Shown here: in pieces, positions 7,139-12,849 of the stretch
Position numbering within the stretch: the stretch's first letter is position 1
Layout of the letters: each line of letters opens with the position of its first letter
Source of the DNA: Kiritimatiellia bacterium
GTDB lineage: Bacteria > Verrucomicrobiota > Kiritimatiellia > RFP12 > UBA1067
Length of the DNA: 12,849 nt
Direction of reading: 5' to 3'
NCBI GenBank assembly: GCA_017508315.1
Contig: JAFVZE010000220.1
Location: 1-12,849, forward strand
Translations under genes and position numbers: made by a program
Notes under the pieces: model-generated
Databases searched by the model: none
What the model was told of the DNA's origin: nothing
Seen by the model: only the letters and a program-made list of their open reading frames with translations

Positions 7139-8128
7139 ATGGAATTGAAATTGCCAAAGAAAGCGCTGGTCACCGGAGGTGCCGGATTTCTCGGCAGCCA
7201 CCTGTGCCGGCGTCTGCTCGCCGACGGTTATGAGGTCACGGCTGTCGACAGTCTTTTCACCGGTGCGAAAAAGAACATCGCCGATCTGCTCGGGAACGTC
7301 CGTTTCTCGTTCGTTCAGCACGACATTACGCTGCCGTACCGGGGGCAGTTCGACGAGATCTACAACCTTGCGTGTCCGGCCAGCCCCGTGCATTACCAGC
7401 GCAATCCGGTCGAGACGATGAAGACGAGCGTCCTCGGAATGATGAATATGCTTGAACTGGCGATGAATACGAAGGCTAAACTTCTTCACGCCAGCACCAG
7501 CGAGATATACGGCGATCCGCTCGTTCATCCCCAGACGGAATCGTACTGGGGGAACGTGAACACCGTCGGGATGCGCAGCTGCTACGACGAAGGCAAGCGG
7601 TGCGCGGAGACCCTGTGCGCCGACTACCGCCGCGAATACGGCGTCGACGTGCGGATGGTGCGCATTTTCAATACCTACGGTCCGAATATGCATCCGCAGG
7701 ACGGACGTGTCATTTCCAATTTCATCATGCAGGCGCTGCGCGACGAGGATATAACGCTTTACGGCGACGGATTGCAGACGCGCAGCTTCCAGTACTGCGA
7801 CGATCTCATCGAGGCGATGCGCCGGTTCATGGAGCTGCCGAGAGAGACGGTGGACGAATTCTGCGCGAAGAGCTCTCTCGGGGCGCCGGTCGTCAACACC
7901 GGCAATCCCGGCGAATATACGATCAGGGAACTGGCGGAGGAGGTTCTGTGCCAGCTGCCGGATTCGAAGTCGAAGTTGGCGTTCGCGCCGCTTCCGTCCG
8001 ACGATCCCAAGCGCCGCAGACCCGATATCACGCTGGCGAAGGAGCTGCTGGGATGGGAGCCGAAAGTCGCGCTCCGCGAGGGACTCGCAAGAACAATCGA
8101 ATATTTCAGGTCTGCCGGAAAAATCTGA
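7139..8128 (+). CDS. uxs: UDP-glucuronate decarboxylase (UDP-xylose synthase)
   Basis: Cytoplasmic extended short-chain dehydrogenase that converts UDP-glucuronate to UDP-xylose with bound NAD. The NAD loop is TGGAGFLG (12-19). Family-specific segments are LACPASPVHYQRNPVET (78-94), ASTSEIYGDP (118-127) and RSCYDEGKR (146-154), with catalytic Y149 and K153; these closely match UXS rather than dTDP-glucose dehydratase or UDP-galactose epimerase. The 329-residue product carries an insertion of about 14 residues near 227-240 (PRETVDEFCAKSSL), before VVNTGNPGEYTIREL. Two tandem ATGs occur (7136, 7139); the second is six bases from AAGGA (7128-7132) and was preferred, the first would add one Met. 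UDP-xylose would feed glycan synthesis, in line with the carbohydrate-active neighbour downstream. Confidence 0.9.
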   Translation: MELKLPKKALVTGGAGFLGSHLCRRLLADGYEVTAVDSLFTGAKKNIADLLGNVRFSFVQHDITLPYRGQFDEIYNLACPASPVHYQRNPVETMKTSVLGMMNMLELAMNTKAKLLHASTSEIYGDPLVHPQTESYWGNVNTVGMRSCYDEGKRCAETLCADYRREYGVDVRMVRIFNTYGPNMHPQDGRVISNFIMQALRDEDITLYGDGLQTRSFQYCDDLIEAMRRFMELPRETVDEFCAKSSLGAPVVNTGNPGEYTIRELAEEVLCQLPDSKSKLAFAPLPSDDPKRRRPDITLAKELLGWEPKVALREGLARTIEYFRSAGKI

Positions 8129-8157
8129 AAGCGGACAGACGGAACGAAAGGAGAGTT

Positions 8158-9180
8158 ATGGGCGAAAATAAAATATTGGGATCGCTTTTGCATCTCGGCA
8201 GAAATTTCTGGTCGGATCGGCCTTATCCGAGGCCGGAAACCGCCGGACGTTATAAGATGCCGGAGAATCTGCCGCCGGAAATCAAACGGCTGAAAAAACT
8301 GCAGAAAAGAATGGGCGGGTGGCACGACAGACTTCGTTTTGACGAAAGCGCATGGAACAAGGCGGTCGAAAGGATGCGCGAGAAGGGCTTGAACATGCTG
8401 GTCATCGACCTCGGCGAAGGTTTGCGCTATCCTTCGCATCCCGAAATCGCCGCCAGGGACGCCTGGTCGCCCGACAGGATGCGTGCCGAAATCGGACGCC
8501 TTCGCGGGATGGGGATAGAGGCCGTTCCGAAACTCAATTTTTCCACCACCCACAACGCGTGGATGGGCGAGTACCGCCGGCTTGTTTCCACGCCGGAATA
8601 CTATCGTGTCTGCGAAGATCTCATCAAAGACACCTGCGAGATATTCGACACGCCGCGTTTTCTGCATCTCGGTTACGACGAGGAGGATTTCGCGCACATG
8701 CAGCACGGCTACGATTTCGTGCCGATCCGCCAGGGTGAACTTTGGTGGCACGACTTCCTCTTCACGGTCAGATGCGTCGAGAGGTGCGGAGTGCGCGCCT
8801 GGATCTGGAGCGACAAGATATGGCATCATCGCGAGGAGTTCGCAAAGCGCATGCCCAAGAGCGTTCTGCAGTCCAACTGGTACTATTGCGGAGATTTCAA
8901 TCCGGATGAAAAAAGCGAACTTTATCCGATGGTGCACGCCTACGACTGGCTGGAGGAGGCCGGGTTCGATCAGGTGCCTTGCGTTTCGAATTGCGGCGAT
9001 TGGAATATGCTCAAGACCAATCCCGGACTGACGGCCGAGTACTGCAGAAAGATTATCGCTCCCGAGCGGTTCAAGGGGATGCTGGTCGCGCCGTGGTGCT
9101 GTACCACCGAGGATTTCCTGCCGTGGATCAACGAGGCGACGGATCTGCTCGCGGCGGCGGGACGGACATTGAAAGGCTGA
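8158..9180 (+). CDS. GH20-like (beta-hexosaminidase superfamily) TIM-barrel protein
   Basis: A 340-residue protein with features of the glycoside hydrolase family 20 catalytic barrel. KGLNMLVIDL (76-85) is an early strand, SPDRMRAEIGRLRGMGIEAV (104-123) matches the helix and strand before the second loop, and FLHLGYDEED (168-177) resembles the GH20 strand carrying the paired Asp-Glu (here D174-E175). Conserved tryptophans follow (W196/W197, W215, W217, W241, W313). No signal peptide or membrane segment is seen, so it would act in the cytosol, and the N-terminal non-catalytic domain of classical hexosaminidases is absent. AAAGGAG (8147-8153) lies four bases before ATG 8158. It is 29 bases after the UDP-xylose synthase gene and two before panC. 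Glycoside cleavage is inferred; the sugar is unknown. Confidence 0.75.
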   Translation: MGENKILGSLLHLGRNFWSDRPYPRPETAGRYKMPENLPPEIKRLKKLQKRMGGWHDRLRFDESAWNKAVERMREKGLNMLVIDLGEGLRYPSHPEIAARDAWSPDRMRAEIGRLRGMGIEAVPKLNFSTTHNAWMGEYRRLVSTPEYYRVCEDLIKDTCEIFDTPRFLHLGYDEEDFAHMQHGYDFVPIRQGELWWHDFLFTVRCVERCGVRAWIWSDKIWHHREEFAKRMPKSVLQSNWYYCGDFNPDEKSELYPMVHAYDWLEEAGFDQVPCVSNCGDWNMLKTNPGLTAEYCRKIIAPERFKGMLVAPWCCTTEDFLPWINEATDLLAAAGRTLKG

Positions 9181-9182
9181 AC

Positions 9183-9986
9183 ATGAAAATTTTCCGCGAT
9201 GCCGCCAAACTTCAGAAATGGAGCGGAGCTTTGCGCCGCAAAGGCGCGAGAATCGCCCTGGTGCCGACGATGGGCTGTCTCCACGAGGGGCACATTTCGC
9301 TTATCGAGGCGGCGAAGCGCAGAGGCGCGGACGAAATCATAGTGAGCATTTTCGTAAATCCCGTGCAGTTCGGCCCCAACGAGGACTATGCGAAATATCC
9401 GCGCGAGGAAAAGGCCGATCTGAAGAAGTGCCGCGCCGCCGGCGCCACCGCCGTGTTTCTGCCGACGCCGGAGGAAATGTACATGCCGGGGCATTCGGTG
9501 TACGTTGACGAAGAGTCGCTTTCAAAAGGGCTCTGCGGCGGCAGGCGCCCCGGACACTTCCGCGGCGTCTGCACGGTTGTCGCCAAGCTCTTCAATATCG
9601 CCCATCCCGATTTCGCGGTCTTCGGACAGAAGGATTTCCAGCAGGTCCAGGTCGTAAAGCGCATGGTGCGCGACCTCAATTTCGATCTTGATGTCGTGGT
9701 CGCTCCCATCGTGCGGGAGAAGTCGGGGCTCGCCAAGTCGAGCCGCAACACGTATCTTTCGGAGAAGGAGAGGAAAATGGCGCTGGCGATTTCGGAGGGA
9801 TTGAAGGAGTTCCGCTCGCTCGCCGGTCTGCGCCGCCGGCTTGAGAAGGCGGGCCTGAAGGTCGACTACGTCGAGTGCGTCGACAGCGAAACGCTTGCCG
9901 CGCGCAAACGTCCGGGCAGAGGATGCACCGTGCTTGTCGCGGCGTACGCGGGGTCGACGCGGCTCATCGACAATCGGGTTTTTTGA
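9183..9986 (+). CDS. panC: Pantothenate synthetase (pantoate--beta-alanine ligase)
   Basis: Cytoplasmic enzyme joining pantoate and beta-alanine with ATP, the last step to pantothenate (vitamin B5) for coenzyme A. Key segments are PTMGCLHEGH (28-37) with the HxGH pair H34 and H37, VNPVQFGP (58-65) with N59 and Q62, the lid-like segment GRRPGHFRGV (120-129), FGQKDFQQ (147-154) with K150, D151 and Q154, and KSSRNTYL (185-192). These cover the pantoate and ATP sites. At 267 residues it is slightly short, the reduction falling in the C-terminal domain. ATG 9183 has AAAGG (9172-9176) six bases upstream and follows the previous stop by two bases. The other pathway genes (panB, panD, panE) are not in the window. 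Confidence 0.96.
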   Translation: MKIFRDAAKLQKWSGALRRKGARIALVPTMGCLHEGHISLIEAAKRRGADEIIVSIFVNPVQFGPNEDYAKYPREEKADLKKCRAAGATAVFLPTPEEMYMPGHSVYVDEESLSKGLCGGRRPGHFRGVCTVVAKLFNIAHPDFAVFGQKDFQQVQVVKRMVRDLNFDLDVVVAPIVREKSGLAKSSRNTYLSEKERKMALAISEGLKEFRSLAGLRRRLEKAGLKVDYVECVDSETLAARKRPGRGCTVLVAAYAGSTRLIDNRVF

Positions 9987-10001
9987 CCGAGGTTCAGCGC
10001 A

Positions 10002-11219
10002 ATGGTATCTACGGTCTATGTTGCGAAGAACGTCTACGGCGGCGACGGACTCGGGCGTCTCGGCGACGGGCGGGTCGTTTTCGTTCCGGGGGCGTGGGCG
10101 GGCGAGAATGTCCGCGCCGAAATCGTCGAGGAGAGGCGCAATTACGTCAAGGCGCGTCTCGTCGAGGTGGTCGAGGCGTCGCCCGAGCGAATCGACGGCG
10201 GCACCGTCGCCGGGGTGCCGGGTTGCGTGTACGCCAATTTGAGCTGCAGAGGCGAATGTGCCGCGAAGGCTCGGCAGCTTGCGGAGTTTCTCGAGCGTGC
10301 GCGTTTCGATTTCGGCGAGGTGGTTTCGCCGGAGGCCGACGAATCGGCGATGCTCAACTACCGCAATAAGGCGGTGTACCACTTCGCGCGGCGAGGCGGC
10401 GGCTGGGCTATCGGCTATCTCCGCGAGCCGGGGCACGAGATCGTGGAGATCGAGAACGATCCGCTCGCGGTGCCGGCGATCAACGCCAAACTGCCGGAGA
10501 TACGCAGAAGCGTGCTGGCGCTTCTGACTGCGGGGCCGGCGGCGGTGCGTCGGGATGTCGGGCGCAAGGGCGTTCTCACCGTGCGCTGGAGCGAGAAAAC
10601 CGGAGTGAAGTGGTGGATCGGAGACGCTCCGGAGGAACTGGTGTTCAGGGAGCGGACGTGCGGCAGGACTTTCGAAGTGCCGGCGGGCGGCTTCTATCAG
10701 GTGAACCCCGGCGTCGGCGAAACGCTCGTTTCCGCCGTCGCCGGCGAATACGCGAAGATGAGCGGCAGAACGCCGCGGCTTGCAGATCTCTACTGCGGAG
10801 TCGGGGTGTTCGGGCTTTGCTGCCGGGCGCGGGAACTTCTCGGAATCGAATCCGGCGTCAGGTCGATAGAGTTCGCAAGGCGCAACGCGAAAAGTCTCGG
10901 AGCCGATGCCAGGTTCGTCGCGGGGCGCGTGGTCGCGAATCTCGCCCGGCTCGAAGGCGCGGACGATCTCGCCGTCATCGTCGATCCGCCGCGCGGCGGA
11001 ATGGAACCCGGCGTGGCGCGGCGCCTCGGCGAAAGCGGCGCGGCGGCGATTTTCTACGTCAGCTGCGATCCGGCGACCATGACGCGCGATCTGAAGGAAC
11101 TCTACCGCAATTACGAGATAAAGTCGGTGAGATGGTTCAACATGTTTCCGCGCACGGCGAGATTCGAGACGTTCGTCGCGCTCCGGCGGCGCGGTCTGGA
11201 GGGAGGTGCGGAGAAGTGA
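10002..11219 (+). CDS. RlmD/TrmA-family RNA (uracil-5-)-methyltransferase
   Basis: SAM-dependent enzyme that makes 5-methyluridine in rRNA or tRNA. An N-terminal TRAM RNA-binding domain (about 1-60) is followed by a cysteine cluster, the central domain, and a C-terminal Rossmann methyltransferase. Motifs: FYQVNPG (231-237), SAM loop DLYCGVGVFG (263-272 region), DPPR (328-331), and nucleophile C355 in YVSCDPATMTRDL. The general base is probably E389 in RFET, where most relatives have HxE. The iron-sulfur cysteines are C75, C82 and C86, one residue wider in each spacing than recalled RlmD, and the usual fourth cysteine aligns with D153 (ENDPL), so the cluster may be lost. 405 residues. ATG 10002 has GAGG (9989-9992) nine bases upstream. 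It overlaps miaB by four bases. Substrate (23S rRNA or tRNA) is not resolved. Confidence 0.88.
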   Translation: MVSTVYVAKNVYGGDGLGRLGDGRVVFVPGAWAGENVRAEIVEERRNYVKARLVEVVEASPERIDGGTVAGVPGCVYANLSCRGECAAKARQLAEFLERARFDFGEVVSPEADESAMLNYRNKAVYHFARRGGGWAIGYLREPGHEIVEIENDPLAVPAINAKLPEIRRSVLALLTAGPAAVRRDVGRKGVLTVRWSEKTGVKWWIGDAPEELVFRERTCGRTFEVPAGGFYQVNPGVGETLVSAVAGEYAKMSGRTPRLADLYCGVGVFGLCCRARELLGIESGVRSIEFARRNAKSLGADARFVAGRVVANLARLEGADDLAVIVDPPRGGMEPGVARRLGESGAAAIFYVSCDPATMTRDLKELYRNYEIKSVRWFNMFPRTARFETFVALRRRGLEGGAEK

Positions 11220-12595
11220 AATTCGCAATCCATACCTACGGCTGTCAGATGAACGTCCGCGACAGCGAGGCGGTGGAGGCGCTGATGGTCGCGGCGGGGC
11301 ACGAGCCGGCCGCGAACGAAGGCGAAGCCGAACTGGTGATAATCAACAGTTGCACCGTCCGTCAGAAAGCCGAGGAGAAAGCGCTCGGCAAGGCCGGAAA
11401 CATGATAGCCGCGGGGAAAACCGTCGGGCTTATGGGATGCGCCGTGAAACGGATGGGCGAAGATGTTTTCAGGCGTCTGCCGAAGCTCGACTTCGCGGTC
11501 GCTCCGCGGATGTTCGGCGCCATTCCCCGGATCGTCGCTTCGCTGAAAGACGGCGGAGAGAGGCTTTTTCTCGGCGATGACAATACGCTCCCCGCAGGGA
11601 TGGACGCGCATCCGACTGTGCGCCGCAGCGGGACCTTCGCCGAGGTGCAGAGCTATGTGACGGTGCTTCTCGGATGCGACAACCGCTGCAGCTACTGCAT
11701 AGTTCCGGATGTGCGCGGACATGAATATTCGCGTCCCGCGAAGGAGATCGTCGCCGAGGTCAAGTGTCTTGCCCGGCGCGGCGTCAAGGAAGTCTGTCTG
11801 CTCGGACAGAGCGTTCTGCGCTACGGAATGAGGAACGACGCCTGGCCGGGGACGGATGTTTCCAGGGCGGAGGCGTTCACCAGGCTTCTGCGAGAGCTCA
11901 ACGAAATCGACGGCCTTGAACGCATACGTTTCACGAGCGCGCATCCGGCCGGATGCACCGGGGAGCTGGCGGCGGTCTACCGCGACTGTCCGAAGGTCTG
12001 CCGCCATCTGCATCTGCCGGTGCAGTCGGGAAGCGACCGCGTGCTCAGGGAAATGGGGCGCGGATACACCCGCGAAGAATATCTTGCGGCGGTGCGGCGG
12101 CTGAGGGAGCTTGATGCGGAATTCGCGCTCACTACCGACGTCATCGTCGGGTATCCCGGCGAGAGCGACGAGGATTTCGAGGCGACGCGCTCGCTCATGG
12201 ACGAGGCGGGCTTCGACAACGCCTTCATTTTCAAGTATTCTCCGCGCCCCGGAACGCGCTCGGCCGCGCTCGAGGACGATGTTTCCAAGGCGGAGAAGGA
12301 GCGCCGCGATCAGGTGCTTCTGGCGGATCAGGAGCGCCGCGGTCTCGAGCGCAATTCCCGTCTCGTGGGCACCGTGCGCGAAGTGATGCTTGAGGGACCT
12401 TCCAAACGCAATCCGGAGCGCTGGTCCGGGCGTGACGGCGGCAACCGCATCGTGGTCTGGGACAGCGCGGGCGACGAGCGCATCGGAGATCTGCGCCGGG
12501 TTAGGATAACCGAAGCTCACGCGCAGACGCTGATCGGCACGCTGGAGCCGTCGCCGCGCCTCCGCCCCACCTGCACCTCACCCTTGACAAAGTAA
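11216..12595 (+). CDS. miaB: tRNA-2-methylthio-N6-dimethylallyladenosine synthase
   Basis: Radical-SAM methylthiotransferase that adds the 2-methylthio group to i6A37 of tRNAs. The UPF0004 domain opens with TYGCQMN (7-13), the MiaB signature, and holds the first cluster (C10, C46, C75). The radical-SAM cluster is C154-x3-C158-x2-C161 (GCDNRCSYC), followed by the SAM barrel; a TRAM-like domain ends near residue 445. The segment usually written GQNVNSY is GQSVLRYG here (197-204), a diverged site. 459 residues, normal length. The start is GTG 11216, overlapping the preceding stop as GTGA, with GGAGG (11202-11206) nine bases upstream; the family N-terminus leaves no other choice. Its last codons contain the TTGACA discussed for the downstream region. 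Expected to need miaA-made i6A, which is not in this window. Confidence 0.93.
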   Translation: MKFAIHTYGCQMNVRDSEAVEALMVAAGHEPAANEGEAELVIINSCTVRQKAEEKALGKAGNMIAAGKTVGLMGCAVKRMGEDVFRRLPKLDFAVAPRMFGAIPRIVASLKDGGERLFLGDDNTLPAGMDAHPTVRRSGTFAEVQSYVTVLLGCDNRCSYCIVPDVRGHEYSRPAKEIVAEVKCLARRGVKEVCLLGQSVLRYGMRNDAWPGTDVSRAEAFTRLLRELNEIDGLERIRFTSAHPAGCTGELAAVYRDCPKVCRHLHLPVQSGSDRVLREMGRGYTREEYLAAVRRLRELDAEFALTTDVIVGYPGESDEDFEATRSLMDEAGFDNAFIFKYSPRPGTRSAALEDDVSKAEKERRDQVLLADQERRGLERNSRLVGTVREVMLEGPSKRNPERWSGRDGGNRIVVWDSAGDERIGDLRRVRITEAHAQTLIGTLEPSPRLRPTCTSPLTK

Positions 12596-12616
12596 TCGGT
12601 TACTCGAATGAGTAAC
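12591..12616. promoter_or_regulatory. Operator-like overlapping dyads after miaB
   Basis: Three half-sites sit in 26 bases: AGTAA (12591-12595), TTACT (12600-12604) and AGTAA (12611-12615). The first two form a dyad with a four-base centre, and the last two form a perfect 7-bp inverted repeat, GTTACTC-gaat-GAGTAAC (12599-12616). The arrangement looks like a binding site for a dimeric repressor, for example of the TetR type, or could be a small hairpin. A perfect TTGACA (12584-12589) lies just upstream, inside the last miaB codons, but no convincing -10 box is found at the right spacing, so the promoter itself is not called. Confidence 0.4.
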
Positions 12617-12628
12617 TGTTGTACAGTG

Positions 12629-12666
12629 ATAGCGAAGCGATTTTGTCTGACGTTTTGGTGCGCTAT
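12629..12666. other. Hairpin-forming segment in the miaB downstream region
   Basis: ATAGCG (12629-12634) is the exact reverse complement of CGCTAT (12661-12666), enclosing 26 bases (12635-12660). It lies between the operator-like dyads and the large inverted repeat. A six-bp stem with a large loop is weak on its own; it is listed because it adds to the structured nature of this gene-free stretch. Confidence 0.3.
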
Positions 12667-12684
12667 ATGACTTGCAAAACGCGT

Positions 12685-12836
12685 CGGATTTCGCGTCAAC
12701 CGTACTCTGCTTTTGATATGGGCGATTTTCGCGTCCTTGCGACCTCTTGACGTACACGAGTACGTCGGCGGGTCGCAGTCCTGCGCAAATCGCCGCATCT
12801 AAAAAGCATGCGTTCGGCTGACGGCCGCGAAATCCG
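12685..12836. repeat. Large imperfect inverted repeat (152 bases)
   Basis: Five blocks in the left arm are exact reverse complements of blocks in the right arm, in nested order: CGGATTTCGCG (12685-12695 with 12826-12836), TGCTTTT (12708-12714 with 12802-12808), GGCGATTT (12721-12728 with 12787-12794), GCGACC (12739-12744 with 12771-12776) and GACGTAC (12749-12755 with 12760-12766) around the loop ACGA. That is 39 pairs over arms of about 71 and 77 bases, with the inner three blocks on exactly one axis of symmetry and the outer ones displaced by one and six bases. It is not followed by a T-run, is too long for an ordinary terminator, and holds no gene. It may be a palindromic mobile element of MITE or REP type, or encode a long-stem RNA. 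It may extend past the window end, since TGAC (12668-12671) faces GTCA (12845-12848). Confidence 0.75.
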
Positions 12837-12849
12837 CCGCCCTTGTCAC

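Noticed and set aside
9522..11228. Very long open frame on the minus strand (568 codons) opposite panC and the RNA methyltransferase
   Set aside because: It is the antisense shadow of two well-recognised + strand genes, with arginine-, histidine- and glutamate-rich low-information sequence, typical of G+C-rich DNA. No family is recognisable.
11111..12520. Long minus-strand open frame opposite miaB
   Set aside because: Same explanation: miaB is certain on the + strand and the antisense product shows no domain.
12608..12670. Short + strand reading frame of 20 codons starting MSNCCTV
   Set aside because: It starts inside the operator-like dyad with no ribosome site and ends after 20 codons; it could be chance.
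12517..12798. Minus-strand open frame of 93 codons over the region after miaB
   Set aside because: It covers the inverted repeat and the end of miaB, lacks a ribosome site I can see, and has no recognisable family. A protein encoded through a palindrome is unlikely.

Overview
The window is a gene-dense, G+C-rich bacterial chromosome segment. All twelve recognisable protein genes lie on the + strand, packed end to end with short gaps or 4-22 base overlaps, and they are mostly housekeeping genes. No rRNA, tRNA, CRISPR array or transposase gene was found. The lineage cannot be fixed from sequence alone. High G+C, a histidyl-tRNA synthetase of the GFGD (plant-organelle-like) subtype, a cytosolic GH20-like protein and a pheS not followed by pheT together lean towards the PVC group, perhaps Lentisphaerota/Victivallales. 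This is a low-confidence guess.

Unit 1 (about 1-4708) starts with a near-consensus sigma-70 promoter with an extended -10 box, then pheS, a CorA-type Mg2+ channel, a PP-loop ATPase of the ThiI/MnmA type (probable tRNA thiolation), a DedA-family membrane protein and an orphan, compact DppD-like ABC ATPase. A plausible intrinsic terminator (4682-4708) closes the unit and abuts the next promoter.

Unit 2 (about 4708-12595) starts with a second extended -10 promoter (TGCTATAAT), then hisS, a small methyltransferase-like protein lacking a clear SAM-binding motif, an exported or anchored Sel1-repeat protein, a UDP-glucuronate decarboxylase (UDP-xylose synthase), a GH20-like glycosidase-fold protein, panC, an RlmD/TrmA-family RNA uridine methyltransferase and miaB. 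RNA biology links much of the window: two aminoacyl-tRNA synthetases, a likely tRNA thiolase, an RNA m5U methyltransferase and a tRNA methylthiotransferase. Sugar-nucleotide, pantothenate and envelope functions are mixed in.

The last 254 bases (12596-12849) hold no credible gene but are strongly structured. They contain three operator-like half-sites (AGTAA/TTACT/AGTAA) just after the miaB stop, a 6-bp hairpin with a 26-base loop, and a 152-base imperfect inverted repeat (12685-12836) with five separate perfectly pairing blocks. That repeat is the strongest unexplained signal in the window. There is no other gene-free stretch over 300 bases; the largest internal gap is 141 bases, between the ABC gene and hisS.
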